DNA from: Heterohyrax brucei
Lineage: Eukaryota; Chordata; Mammalia; Hyracoidea; Procaviidae
Direction: 5' to 3'
Length of the DNA: 64,000 nt
NCBI GenBank assembly: GCA_028571685.1
Contig: CM053146.1
Coordinates: forward strand, 24,401,431-24,465,430
This document shows positions 23,127 through 34,020 of this stretch, piece after piece. The position numbers and the translations under genes were made by a program. The notes beneath the pieces are model-generated. The model ran no database searches. It saw only the letters and a program-made list of their open reading frames with translations, and was not told the DNA's origin. Numbering within the stretch: position 1 is the first letter of the stretch; every line of letters begins with the position of its first letter.

Positions 23127-23290
23127 GAAACCCTGGTGGTGTAGTGATTAAGCGCTGCTAACAAAAAGGTTGGCAGTTCATACCCTACCAGGCACTTCTT
23201 GGAAAACCTGGGGCAGTTCTGCTCTGTCCTAAACGGTTGCTGTGAGTCGGAATTGACTTGATGGCAACAGGTTTGGTTTCCTTTTTGTTT
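23127..23290 (+). repeat. AfroSINE
   Basis: This is one of the best preserved copies. It has 'aaccctggtggtgtagtgat', 'aaaggttggcagttcat', 'caggcacttcttggaaaacc' and 'gttgctgtgagtcggaattg' with 'cttgatggcaac', then a T-rich end. Confidence 0.95.
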
Positions 23291-23305
23291 TATCTGCCTC
23301 AGAAC

Positions 23306-23517
23306 AGTCTCTGGTGGTGCAGTGGTTAAGCACTTGGCTGCTAGCCAGAAGGTCAGCAGTTCAAAGCCATCGACTGCTCTGTGGTAGAAGAATACAGCAA
23401 CCTGCTTCTGTGAAGATTATAGCCTTGAAAACGCTATTGGGCAGTTCTGCTCTGTCCTATAGGGTCACTATGAATCAGAATCAACTTGACAACAGTGGGT
23501 TTTGGTTTGGTTTTATC
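23306..23517 (+). repeat. AfroSINE, long subtype
   Basis: The copy has 'ctctggtggtgcagtggtta' and 'aaggtcagcagttcaaagcc', the extra block 'tctgtggtagaagaatacag' with 'ttctgtgaagattatagcc', and the tail 'ggtcactatgaatcagaatc'. It sits about 15 bp after the preceding AfroSINE in the same orientation. Confidence 0.95.
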
Positions 23518-23904
23518 TGCCTCCAAAAAAAGAAGGTAGAATTGTTCAGGATCACCCTACCCCTGTGAACACTCATGACAGTGGCATTCTAAGATTTAAA
23601 CTCAAGTCTGTCTGACTCCGTAAGCACTCCTTTTATTTCCTGCTAGCTGTTGAAAGTCACTGTCTCGCAGCATCTTGTTTGGCCTTGATCCATGTGTTAC
23701 TGTAATTTTAAGTCACTTCCAAGCTTTCTTTCATCGTCAGAATGTGTCCAGAAGGTTAGTATCTTTGCATGGTGCCCATCCAACTCCATTGCCTTTTCTC
23801 CAGCTGTATCTGAAGTGGGCACAGATATGAACCCAAGGAGATGGGGGAAATCACTCTGCTGTGCGACAAGCTGCCAGCAACGGTTCCCCTCTTCTCTCTT
23901 GTAG

Positions 23905-23978
23905 TTGAAAAGTTACAGTGAGAAACTAGACAAAGAACAGGCAGCCCTCGAGAAGATAGAATCCAAAGCTGATCCAAG
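23905..23978 (+). CDS. CCDC93: CCDC93 exon (about residues 357-381)
   Basis: The exon encodes LKSYSEKLDKEQAALEKIE then SKADP, with the final Ser codon split. It is 74 bases long (phase 0 in, phase 2 out). The acceptor is 'ctcttgtag' and the donor 'gtaagag'. The residues are nearly identical to human as I recall them (LKTYSEKLDKEQ...). The long, highly charged helix ends at Asp-Pro, which likely marks a break or kink before the next helix. Because 74 is not a multiple of three, loss of this exon alone would shift the frame; loss together with the next exon would not. Confidence 0.96.
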
Positions 23979-25063
23979 GTAAGAGGTTTCAGCCTATGTC
24001 ATTTTCACTTTGGAAAAACGTAACCCTGCTAATACAATTCCTGATGGTTTAATGTGATTGAGCACATACCTGAGGAACCAAAGGGCACTGGTTCAGGACC
24101 TAAATAGATCTGTTAATTTCACAAGCTCACCCAGACTGTGGCATCATACTGCTGTGCCAGGATGACCCTCCGGGCTCACCATCATTCAGCCATGTGCTGA
24201 TATGCTTGGGTTGCTTTGAGCTGGGTGCCTTCTTCCTCCCAATTCCCCTTATGATCAGAAGCAGCACATTTTTTTCTTTTTTAAAAAATGAATACATTCT
24301 AGTATATCCATTCCTCACTTCTCAACGTGATTGGGTTTCAAAGACTGGTTATTATACATAAGTCAGCACCATGTGATAATGGAGAATGGCTGCATCAGAT
24401 TGTCAAATATTATGTGGGACACGTTTGTCCCTATGGACTTGAGAGGTCAAAAATGTAGGTGGTTGCTCTGTGTCCCACTGATTATGAAAGGACTGTTGCC
24501 AGAAGTATGTTGTCAATGTGCAAAGTAGTTGGATAGTAGATGTTAGTTCTGAATTTCATGGACATTTTTAGTAAAGAAATACCCCCGGAGTACTTGGCTC
24601 TATAATTGGAAAGCCTTCATTTATGACATGAAACAGCTCTGTCAGATACTTAACATCTTTATTGTCAAATGAGTGCTTTTAATGGCCTTAAGAAACTTGT
24701 TCCCTTTTCAGAGTTGCCATTCAAAATGGTTTTCAGTACTGTATATTCTCTAAGTACAGTTGAATAATTGACATCATTAAATATATCTGGTGCTCTGGGA
24801 ACTCACTGATGTTTCTACAGTTGACATTTCAGTCTTACTATCTGTAATGTTTGTTTGCTTGTGGCCTGATGAGCGTGGGCATATAAATGAACAGTGATGT
24901 TAGTTATATGAAGGTTATTGTCATTTGTAGAAAACCCTCTAGATACCCTAAGGGGAGACCAAGGAGATTCAAAAAGGAGTCCATTTTCAGTCAAGGACCT
25001 GATTTCAGCAATGATTCATAACATCGTAATGGTCTGCCATATGTCATGTTTTTGTCTTTCCAG
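23979..25063. other. CCDC93: CCDC93 intron, 1.1 kb
   Basis: I see no named repeat and no gene. The frame of the following exon stays open upstream to an ATG at 24918, probably by chance. Confidence 0.8.
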
Positions 25064-25145
25064 TATCCTGCAGAACTTGAGAGCACTTGTAGCCATGAAT
25101 GAAAATCTGAAAAGTCAGGAACAGGAATTTAAAGCACATTGTCGA
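25064..25145 (+). CDS. CCDC93: CCDC93 exon (about residues 381-408)
   Basis: After completing Ser from AG+T, the exon encodes [20 protein letters not shown] then EFKAHCR. It is 82 bases (phase 2 in, phase 0 out). The acceptor is 'gtctttccag' and the donor 'gtaagtg'. I recall these residues as unchanged from human, so this is one of the most conserved stretches of the coiled-coil half. The exon's frame is open into both neighbouring introns (24918-25256), so retention of the downstream intron would add about 37 residues, then stop. Confidence 0.96.
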
Positions 25146-26051
25146 GTAAGTGTTGGTGCTGGCAAACTCGAAACCAGGACTCTTATAAAATGTCCTGGCT
25201 TTCTTTTTATCGTCCTGAGGCAGCATTCTGTATTCCTGGTGCAGTTTAAAAAGTAGATTCATCGAGTAGTCCCATATCTCTTGTGTGAGTGGAAGACTGG
25301 TGGACACTCTCCAAGGACACCATAAGTGAGTTAGATTAGTAATTAAGTGCACAGTCTTAAGGGGGGAAAAGTGGTTTTCTAATATACAGTTCTACTTAAA
25401 AAAAGTTTTGTAACATTTAAACAGTATGTTATCTTCAATTTTACGGACAATCTTTGTGAAAATAATGAAGTCATGCAGACTGAGTACTGTCTACACCTTG
25501 CTCAGTCGTCTAGATCTGTTGTCTGATAGTGGGGTGGCGTGGACACAGTGGTTGAGTAGGGGCTATATGTGAGGCTGGTGAGTTCTCTGTCAGCTGCTAG
25601 GGAGGAGAGGCCACTGGCACAGGAGCCGAAAAGAGGCCAGGTCTAAAGCAGGGTGGGATGGCAAATGGAGGAGGGGCATAGGTGAGGCAGGCTTCCAAGC
25701 TAAGAGCACTCTGGGTGAGGTAGACAGATGTGTGAGCCTGAGGCCCGTGAGGACAGGAAGCAGGCCAGGCCACTGGAGCTAGGCACTAAGCCAGTTGGTC
25801 ACTTCATTTCCCGGTGATTATTGGTTGCCTCACCTGCCCTTTTGGGCCCTTTTGACTAAGGTACAGCTGAGTGTATCCTCTCCAACTTTTACAGGCTGAA
25901 AGTTGGGATCAGGACAGCTAGTTCCTCAGGGACTTTTTGTTTTAGCAGAAACCCATGGAACATGAAAATAAGCCTCTGAATCAAAGATTGAAAGGATTGC
26001 ATTCACTTACTAGCTTGTTTGAGCTGTGTTACATTTGTATTGTATTTAAAG
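25146..26051. other. CCDC93: CCDC93 intron, 0.9 kb
   Basis: No recognised repeat. The acceptor at the 3' end ('tattgtatttaaag') has a purine-interrupted, weak pyrimidine tract. Confidence 0.8.
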
Positions 26052-26123
26052 GAGGAGATGACACGGCTGCAACAGGAGATTGAAAACTTAAAGACTGAGG
26101 GAGCATCAAGTGGAGATGGAAAG
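26052..26123 (+). CDS. CCDC93: CCDC93 exon (about residues 409-432)
   Basis: The exon encodes EEMTRLQQEIENLK and then TEGASSGDGK, 24 codons with phase 0 at both edges. The first 14 residues close the helix and look unchanged from human. The last ten are Gly/Ser-rich and differ from my recall of human (AERAPRGDEK), so a flexible linker begins here. The acceptor 'atttaaag' is weak, which makes this exon a candidate for variable inclusion. Skipping would keep the frame. Confidence 0.95.
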
Positions 26124-27465
26124 GTAAAGGCTCCCAGTCACTCCTCACTCCTAAAGGCCCTAAATAGTAAAGTGATTTCTAGCGACTAACCCTGCAAACA
26201 GTCTGCTGCTAAAAAGATGCCATTTCTCAACTATTTTTAGCTGTTTTAGATTTCTGTCCCTCTCTGTTCTTTTCCTGTGGAGGGAAAAGGCTGCATTGGG
26301 TGTGGTTGTCAGCAGCCCTAGACAAGAATTAGCAGAGAATGCAACTCTGGCCGCTTATTCCATTTAGGGAAGGTGTTTCCAGGAACCCTCCAAGCTTGTT
26401 CCCCTCTCTGCCTTTCCTTGTCTGGCTTTTGTTTCTCTTTGCTCCATTCTTAAATGGCAGCAATGAACATAAACAAATAGTCAGTGTTGGCATGTCTCCA
26501 GGAGTGCAGGGATATTAGGTGTAGGAAACAAGTCTGATCAGCTAGTTATCTGAACAAGGGACTTGGTCTTCCAAGGAACCAGTGAATTTCCATTAGAACT
26601 TAAATTTAAAAAAAAAAAAAAAAGATGCAGATAATAGTCTCCTTCCCTTCCCTTCTGAAAGAAGACTGTAGGAATCCCTGTGTTCTTGTTTTTTCCTCTC
26701 AGAGTACTTTCAGAGCTTGTTTCCTGAGCATCTGTGTATTCAGGACCTGAGAGCTCGATGTAGCCTTAGAAATCACCTTTTGTATCCTTTTCCCTTGTTA
26801 AAAGGGAGAACTTGGCTCAAGGAGTGGAAGAGACTTGTCCAAGCCAACCGCCAGCAGAGTCCCTGTACCCACCGCTTGGCCCGACACTCCACACCACCTG
26901 CGCCCTTGGACTTCCACCCTGCTGTGTCCAGCTCAGGCGCAAAGGCCTGGTTGTGTGGCCCCATTCTGTGCCCACCTGTGTAACTTCAGTGAGGCTCACA
27001 GCTTCACGTTGTGAGAGCCCTGCCAGAACAAGGTAGCAGGATGTAGTCTTGGAATTGAGGGGTGGCCTAGTACTGGCCTCATACTCTGCACTAACAGCCT
27101 GCTTTTCTGGTTTTTCTAAACTTTGGATCCTGGAGGCTAGTCAGGTGAATGGGCCTCTGAATTTGTACAGAATACAGACTCAGAATCACATCTTCTCAGC
27201 AGTCACATCTTGTTAGGAGAACTGTTACATTAAGGCAGAGTTGCCCTTTTGCTGGCTAGTTGTAACTAATAGAGACATTTGAGAACCATTTAAAAATCGA
27301 GGGCTTTCCTGGACTGGCTGTTCCTCTGTTTTGCAGTCATCAGGTGTGGTCAGTGCACCAGGTTTCCTTAGCTCCATTGCCCCTACCACTTTCTACATCT
27401 AGACGTCCGCATCTGTCCCATCCCCCAACACCAAACACATGTTTATTATTCTTTACTTGTTTCAG
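26124..27465. other. CCDC93: CCDC93 intron, 1.3 kb
   Basis: The intron contains a 16-base A run at 26608-26623 and a weak MIR-like stretch near 26770-26870. The GC-rich 26800-27010 segment carries overlapping open frames on both strands with no recognisable product. Confidence 0.75.
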
Positions 27466-27519
27466 AGTCCTGCCAGTGGAGAGCCGCATGGTGACCTGAG
27501 TTCTGTGATGACCCATAAT
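27466..27519 (+). CDS. CCDC93: CCDC93 exon (about residues 433-450), linker
   Basis: Eighteen codons, SPASGEPHGDLSSVMTHN, lie between 'acttgtttcag' and 'gtaggt' with phase 0 at both edges. Human from memory reads TLSSGEPPGTLTSAMTHD here, so the SGEP and MTH cores are kept while other positions vary. The Pro/Gly/Ser composition indicates a flexible linker between two coiled coils, rich in potential phospho-acceptor Ser and Thr. The exon is short and symmetric, so skipping would shorten the linker without changing the frame. Confidence 0.93.
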
Positions 27520-28272
27520 GTAGGTACCTACCCTTCCTCACGACAGGGAGCTGGACAGGAGCTGCTTTTCACTCCCTCCTGACAGTTGTTCATCCTCTTT
27601 TAATTTGCTCCATTCCTCCTTCCTCATCTGTTGAGCCTTTGGAGTTGGCATGGTGCTATCGTACACACCTTCATAGGGAGGCCAGGCTGCCCCAGGGACC
27701 TGAAGTCCACCATTCTGGTGGGGTTTTCTCCTGTCCAGTATCTGGGCCTATCTGCTCACAACCCACAGTCTCTGAGGGTAGGGGGCGGTGAGAGCAAAAC
27801 AACCACTTTCCCTGTACTGTGAGCCAACAGTCAACAAATTTTTTCTGTAAAGGGCCAAATAGTAAATATTGTTGTCTTTGTTCACCAGACTGCCTCTGTT
27901 GCAGCTGATCACCCTTGCAGGAGTAACAAATGGGCCTGGTGACTACCCTGCTGTAAACTTTCAATTGCAAAAACTGGTGGAGAGACAGATTAGGCCCAAG
28001 GACTGTAGGTTTTAGCCCTCAGGCTGTAGTTTCTTGAGCTCTGTTCTACATCTAAACCGGCTTTCTTAGCACTCCAATCAAACTTTCAGGGGAGAAAGAA
28101 AGGAAAAAGGATAAAAGAAAGAAAAACAGGAAAGCACTAAACTTTTGCCTTCTTGATTGGTTTTTCATCTCTTTGTGCCCTTGTAAGCTCCTAGGATAAT
28201 GAGCTCTAGGACTCCTGCAGGGAAGTCTCCTGGGATTTGCCTGCAGTTGAACTGTGTTGTTTCTCTTAACAT

Positions 28273-28316
28273 GTGTGTGTGTGTGTGTGCATGTGTACAT
28301 ACGTATATGTACACTG
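28273..28316. repeat. TG microsatellite with mixed TA/TAC tail
   Basis: Nine TG units (28273-28290) are followed by 'catgtgtacatacgtatatg', an alternating purine-pyrimidine tract. It lies 26 bases before the SINE at 28342. Confidence 0.9.
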
Positions 28317-28341
28317 GGGGACAGGGGCACCACTGGGAGGC

Positions 28342-28612
28342 TGTTGTTACCTGCCTTTGAGTTGGCCACCAGCACATGGCAACCCCTTTACAGTGGAATT
28401 AGTCTGTTGTGATCCATGGGGTTTTCATTGGCTTGTATGTTTGAAATAGATTGCCAGCTTTTCTTCTTAGTCCGTTTTAGTCTAGAGACTGTGTTAGCAA
28501 CACACAGGCCTCTGCTGAGAGACAGGTGATAGCTGTGTATAAAATGTATCAGTCAGGAATGGAACCCAGGTCTCCCACGAGGAAGGCAAGACTTCTACCA
28601 CTGAACCACCAA
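28342..28612 (-). repeat. tRNA-Gly-headed afrotherian SINE, antisense
   Basis: It begins 'tgttgttacctgcctttgag' (shared tail, reversed), continues 'gtgatccatggggttttcat' and 'gaaatagattgccagc', and ends with the tRNA-like head complement 'ggaatggaacccaggtctc' and 'ctaccactgaaccacc'. It is the same family as the element at 2790, with internal deletions. Confidence 0.88.
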
Positions 28613-29193
28613 TTTTCTCTCTTTGAAGTCATTCCTGTCCCAAAGAACTTTCTTCAGTGACGGAAGCTTTCTGTATTTACACTGTTTGACACCAGTAGTT
28701 TCTAGCTTCATATAGTTACTGAGCATTTTAAATGGTTAGTCTAACTGTGAAACTGGATTTTTTTTGTTCTAGTTAATATAAATCTAAAAAGCCACATGTA
28801 GTTAGTGGTTATCGTGTTGAACAGTGTGGCTCTAATTAGAAACAGAAAGCAAACCAATACCATCTCCAAACCCAGAGACGTACAACAAAAGAGTCTTTAA
28901 GTAAGCTTTTTCTTCGTTATTATATTTCTTGGGGGTAGGAAAGCTGTGGAAGGAGCGTAAGAACACTCAATTTATCCTGGATCCCAGAAGAAGGAAGAAT
29001 TGTTACAAGTGATGTGAAAGGGTGACATGATCTCATGTGACATAGGACCAGGCCCACTAAACTCAGCCACTTAAGAAATTTGGGGGCTCAGGATGGGGAG
29101 TAATAAGATAAATACATAGTCAGCTTCAAAAGGGTCCTTCTAAGAGTGGAAGTATTCTATTCCTGGATAACTATGGCCTTTTCCAATTTTTAG

Positions 29194-29256
29194 GAAGACT
29201 TAGACAGGCGGTATAATATGGAGAAAGAGAAACTTTACAAAATCCGGTTACTGCAG
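29194..29256 (+). CDS. CCDC93: CCDC93 exon (about residues 451-471)
   Basis: Twenty-one codons, [20 protein letters not shown] plus Gln, follow 'aatttttag' and end at the strong donor 'gtgagta'. They appear unchanged from human. Phase is 0 at both edges. After the linker this restarts the second coiled-coil half, with a highly charged helix ([11 protein letters not shown]). In Commander this C-terminal coiled-coil region forms the scaffold that contacts Retriever and DENND10 (family knowledge from published structures, recalled). Confidence 0.96.
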
Positions 29257-29666
29257 GTGAGTAAAAACAAGAACCACAAAGAAGAAGAAAAATAACATAT
29301 GTAAATACACCTAACTAGGTCTGAATTTTTGGTGGTGGGACTAGAAAGTCTTAAATCTAAGAGCTAGAGAGACTTGGTGATAGGCTGCTGTTTACCAGTC
29401 TTCTTTCTTGATTTAGGTTGTTGGTGATAATGACTCACGTTGACATATTACTTTCCTGGTCATCTCAATCTGATACTCTCCCAGGTGGAGTAGTAGCTGT
29501 TATTGGCCTAATTTTTTGTATAAAGGTACTGACTCCAATAAGTCAAGTGCTTGATGAAAGTGAAGCATCAGTAAGTGCAAGTGCGAGGATTCAGCTTTCA
29601 ACATTCCTGTCAAGTAATATCCTCAAATTATGCAGTGACTGTTTTTAGCTGTCATATTTTGATAAC

Positions 29667-29828
29667 CTTAGGGGTTTGTGGTGTCATAGTGGTTAAGTGT
29701 TACTTCTGCTAACCAGAAGGTCAGCCATTCAGATACGCCAGGTAGTCCTTGGAAACTCCATGGAGCAATTCTGCTCTGTCCTGTAGGGTCCCTGCGCGTC
29801 AGAATTGACTCCACAGCAGTGGTTTTTT
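29667..29828 (+). repeat. AfroSINE
   Basis: The copy has 'gtttgtggtgtcatagtggtt', 'gctaaccagaaggtcagcc', 'ggtagtccttggaaactcc' and 'ggtccctgcgcgtcagaat', with a T run at the end. Confidence 0.92.
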
Positions 29829-30965
29829 TTGAGGGGGAGGGTAAGGTTATAAGAGTGGCTTCAAATATGGGAAGGGTCAGTTTTAAAGTCAGCTCTTAAG
29901 CTCAATACACTTAAGAGTCAAATTTACATGGTAAAACTCGTACAAGACTGGCATCTGGTTTGTGGAAGCTCAGAAGCCAAGAGGTAAGCTACATTTACTG
30001 TTGCATTTTGGCTCAGGCCTTCACTGTTTTCCACAGGAACAGAAAGCCAGGTCTGATAGGGTGAGCGAAGGGCAACAGGGGCCAGTGCCTCTCTGACCCT
30101 CCTCTCTCTGGCTCCTGCTTCTTTTGCTGAGCTATATGGTTAAAGTTTGGGTGAGTCAAATTTTGCTCTTGATACATGGAAACATTGTACCAATCCTTAA
30201 AGGAACATAAAGTTGAATGAAACTAGAACAGTACAGATGCAGATTTGGAAACTGACTGAAGGCTTCTAGCACATTCAGCATTGCATTAGCTTCCAGGAAC
30301 AAGAAAAAGATGCCTTCTAGGAGCTGGCTGGCTATTTGAGAATTATTTGTTGAGAGAGTTTATACACAGGCTATGTACTAAGGATAGTGTCAGCACATGC
30401 TAGGGAAAGCTGCAGTAAGACCAGTAAGCCTGTTGGGGCCTAAGCCAGGGTGGTGGCAGTAGAATGGACAGAAATGAACTGACAGGGAAAAGATTATTGG
30501 AGAGCTGTGTTCAATGGGGTTCAGTATTGATCAGGTGACAGAAGATGACGTCAAGGAAGACAGGCCAGTTTCTGACTTGCGCAGTTGAATGGATGTTTTG
30601 TCATTCACTGAAAAAAGGCATAAAGGAGAAGGACAGTGGGGTGAAGTTTGGACAGGATTGTTAATGAAATCTCTTGGGGCTTTTAAAAGTCAAGGCACTC
30701 AACCAAGTAGATGTGCCTGAGAAGAGACTGGGTGTGCGGGCGTGAATCTCAGCTGTTGGGCTGGCGAGCTGCGTGTCAGCACTGCATATGTGATATCTAA
30801 GGCTGTGAAAGTACAGATTGACCAGAGACAGGGGACTAAGTAAACTGTGGTGAGGCCAAGAAAAGGAGTCTGCCAACAAGAATGAGACCAAGTAACCAGA
30901 GGGGAAATAAGCTGGCAGTCTCCTGTCAGCCAGACAGAGAGCTTGGAAGACAGAAAGGTAAAACA

Positions 30966-31160
30966 GTTTCCATAGAGTCGACTCCACTCATGGCGGCCTT
31001 GTGTGTGTCAGACAGAACTGTTAGGTGTGAGGTTTTCTGTGGCTGGTTCTTCAGAAGTAGCTAGCCACGCTTTTCTCTTGAGATGCCTCTGGTTGGACTT
31101 GAACCCCCAGCCTTATGGTTAGCCACTTAGTGGTTAACCATCTGTACCATCCAAGGACTA
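30966..31160 (-). repeat. AfroSINE-related SINE, long form, antisense
   Basis: 'gagtcgactccactcatgg' and 'gtcagacagaactgttagg' are followed by a long middle and then 'ggttggacttgaaccccc' and 'ggttaaccatctgtacca'. It groups with the copy at 19233. Confidence 0.8.
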
Positions 31161-32374
31161 ACAGAGAGAATCGTAGAAGGTCCAGGATGTTGGGAGCTGA
31201 GAACAGCCTTTTGGATGTTTCCCAGAGTTCTGTGGTAGCTTGAACAGTTTCCTAGTGGTGTTGGGAAGAGGCTTGATTTCAGTGGGCTGGTGAATGATTG
31301 ACAGAGAGAGATTAGAGGCACTGAGGGTACATGGCTCACAGTAAGTATGGATGAAAAGAGAAGAGAAAGAGGGTGGTAGTTAAAAGGTGACGAGGTTTAA
31401 GAAGAGTCTCTTTTTGAGGAGGGAATTGAGCATGTTTAAATGCTGATGAGGAGCCAGTACAAAGGAAGAATTAAAGATAAGGTGAAAGGAGAGAATGATA
31501 GGAATCTGAAGATTCTGGAAAGTGCTGGAGTCAGAATCTGAGCACCTATGGCAAATACAGCCTTGGCCCAAAGGAGAAACACACCTCTCCTAACCAGGGG
31601 AGCAGAGACCCTGTTTGGGATTTGGCAACAGGAGTCGACCGTAGGTTTCTCACCTCGAAGCTTAGATTTTCCGTTGATTTAGGGACCAAATCCCCTGCCA
31701 TGAGTGAAGCCAGATGGGAGAGGGAGGATAAGGGATAGAAGGAAGACAGCTCAAAGAGACCACCTAGCCCCGGGACCATCTGGATGGGGAGGCAGTGTAT
31801 GAGCTGAAGGCTTTCTCCCTCCCGCTGGCTGTGTTTCCTCTGAGATGTGGCCTCAGGCCTCAGGTCTCCGTCTCCCCATATTGAGCCTCACTGCCTCCCC
31901 AGTGCAGCCAGCAGGGTGTTCTGGCTACTGCAGCCCCCGTCTATGAAAGGGAGGTGATTTGGGAGTAAACTGTGTGAGCTTTTCAGCAGGCTTAGGGATT
32001 ACACGGAGGCACAGGATGACATCGTGCCTGAGTCATATGGGAGAATTCCCTTTGTGCCCTGTCCCCCATCTGAACTTGGAATCAGTACACGGGGGTCCTT
32101 TTTGGTGTGCTAGGCTGTCCCTTCCCAGTCAGAATTCAGAATCTCCTTCCTTACCCACAGATTGGGTGCTTTCTGTGGTTCCTATTGAGACCCATAGCTC
32201 CTCCCATGTATCATTCAAAACCTGCCACAAAGAAACCAAGCCCATAGCAGAATGTCATGCCTGCACTCCAGAGGGATTGTTAAGCTCAGGGTGGGGAGGA
32301 CGGGGGTATATTTTGATGCCCCCTTAAGGCCTTTAACCAAGTAGTGTTATCTCCCCCTTCCTTTTTATATTTAG

Positions 32375-32483
32375 GCTCGAAGAAACCGAGAAATAGCAAT
32401 TTTGCATCGCAAGATTGATGAAGTGCCCAGCCGAGCAGAGCTAATACAGTATCAGAAGAGATTTATTGAACTCTACCGCCAGA
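32375..32483 (+). CDS. CCDC93: CCDC93 exon (about residues 472-508)
   Basis: The exon encodes [18 protein letters not shown] then [18 protein letters not shown], ending one base into the next codon. It is 109 bases (phase 0 in, phase 1 out). The acceptor is 'tttatatttag' and the donor 'gtaggtg'. The sequence appears unchanged from human. The EVPSRAEL element, with its Pro, breaks the helix, and the following [11 protein letters not shown] is one of the strongest family signatures. Skipping alone would shift the frame; skipping with the next exon would not. Confidence 0.97.
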
Positions 32484-32999
32484 GTAGGTGCATCAACCCC
32501 ACACAAGCTCTTGAGGCTGGCCCTGGGAGAGACTGCAGGCAGTGAGGGGCTTTGTCCACTTAAACACAGCAGTGGGTGATCCCTGTTCAGCCCGTGAATG
32601 CCACCACCAGGAGGGGCTTCATTCATCACAGTCAGGCCCACTGGTGGCTGCCCCTTAGTCCTGGAGCAGCACTGCAGGCTCCTGGTGCCTTTCCCAAGGA
32701 CAGATTCTAGACACTAATGGAACTCTTAGACTAACATTTCCAAACAAGACTTCCTGGTTGGCCATTTGCACTTTCTCTGTGCTCCCAGTCCTTTTTCCGG
32801 TTTTAAACAGGGTATCATGTCTCACGCATCTCTCACCACTCTCATTCATTGACATTCAGATCTACAAATGTCTGCTTATGTGGCACAGTTTTTCACAGCA
32901 TCAAACTCAATCATTCATGTAGAACTGGGTCTCCCTTGCCCTGAAATCAGCGATCAGGTCTCACTGGCCCAAAATAGGCCTCGGAGCTGCCCTTTTTTC

Positions 33000-33430
33000 T
33001 CTTCGGGCTGCTCTGTCATGCTTTTCTTTACAGCACGTCTCAGCGGCAGAATCACCACAGCCAGCCTCATGTCCCTCATCCACATGTCTGCTCAGGTCAC
33101 TGTTCTCCCTGCTGACAAACTTTCAGGTGCTCCTTGAGGCCTTCCTTGTGCTCCGCTTGGGTGCTCCCCAGTCTGTGCGGCCTGCCTCAGAGGCCTTTCT
33201 TTCTGATCTCTGCACACCAGCCTCCCCCGTCTACACGCTGCCTCGAACACATCATGCCCTTTCCTGGCTTAGGCCTCCGCAACTCCTATGTCCTCAACTG
33301 GGATCCCTTCCCTGTTAGTCAAAATTCTTCAAGTCGCAGCTCAGCTACATTTGTAACCTGTCTTGGACTTTTCAGTCAGCAATAAATTACCCCTTCCTCT
33401 AGGCTCCTACTCTTGCATGTCCCCTAGAAA
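33000..33430 (+). mobile_element. L2 LINE fragment
   Basis: The order 'gcctcatgtccctcatcca', 'aaactttcaggtgctcctt', 'atgccctttcctggctta' and 'ttcttcaagtcgcagctcag' follows the L2 3' region in sense orientation. Overlapping Pro/Ser/Leu-rich open frames are typical by-products of L2. Confidence 0.5.
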
Positions 33431-33639
33431 CCCCAGGGTCAGTGGGTATAAAACTGAACCCAACCTTCCTTTTCCAACTCGGTCCTGCCTCTCATTTTCC
33501 TCTCAGGTGCGGGTACCACTATCTGCCCAAGCTGAACATCTCTGAGTCATCTCTGGCCTATACTACTTGCCCGGTGCTCTTGCTCAGTACTTTTCAGATC
33601 CATTTCCTCTGGCTCCTTCTCGTCTCTGCTCATAGCCTA

Positions 33640-34020
33640 ATCTTTTCTCTACACTTCTGTGTGAGAGGTGTTTCTCAAACATGAATTTGATTATTTTATA
33701 TGCATGCATTAAAATCTTTAGTATCAGTATCACCCCAGAACTTCTTGAAGCCTAAATATGTTGTACAAAGTTCTGCACAGGCCCAATGCAGACTCCAGCT
33801 TCCCTGCCAATACTTGGTGTCACCATTCTTGGACATCTGCATCCTCGCCTCTGAGCTGTTCACCGTGTTCAGAATGTCATGTGACACACACCAACTGTCT
33901 CTTCATAGTCCCGCTCAGACTTTGCCTTGAGGTCTTAGTCTCTCACACTTCCTTTTTGGTTCTAGCTCAACATTGTCCTTGTTCAGAATCGAGCTTCCTG
34001 TCACATGTCCTAGCCTGCAG
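33640..34020 (+). mobile_element. L2 LINE fragment
   Basis: 'gcattaaaatctttagtatc' and 'acttcttgaagcctaaatat' with 'ggcccaatgcagactcc' follow another L2 segment. It precedes the 33000 piece in the element's own order, so the two are separate insertions or a rearranged copy. Confidence 0.4.

Larger units (their letters stand above)
19704..23904. other. CCDC93: CCDC93 intron, 4.2 kb
   Basis: The intron contains AfroSINE copies at 21092, 23127 and 23306, an antisense MIR near 21350 and an antisense L1 piece near 22690. In 19704-21090 and 21530-22680 I see no gene or named repeat. The acceptor at its end is a strong pyrimidine tract, 'cccctcttctctcttgtag'. Confidence 0.85.
27520..29193. other. 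CCDC93: CCDC93 intron, 1.7 kb
   Basis: The intron contains a TG repeat near 28273 and a tRNA-Gly-type SINE at 28342. Nothing is assigned in 27520-28260 or 28620-29190. Confidence 0.8.
29257..32374. other. CCDC93: CCDC93 intron, 3.1 kb
   Basis: The intron contains AfroSINE copies at 29667 (+) and 30966 (-). The stretches 29830-30960 and 31170-32340 have no repeat I can name. The 122-codon open frame at 31959-32327 lies just before the acceptor, is not conserved in kind, and looks like chance. Confidence 0.8.

Noticed and set aside
31959-32327. 122-codon open frame on the + strand just before a CCDC93 exon
   Set aside because: It ends before the acceptor, is not in the exon's frame, and has no recognisable product.
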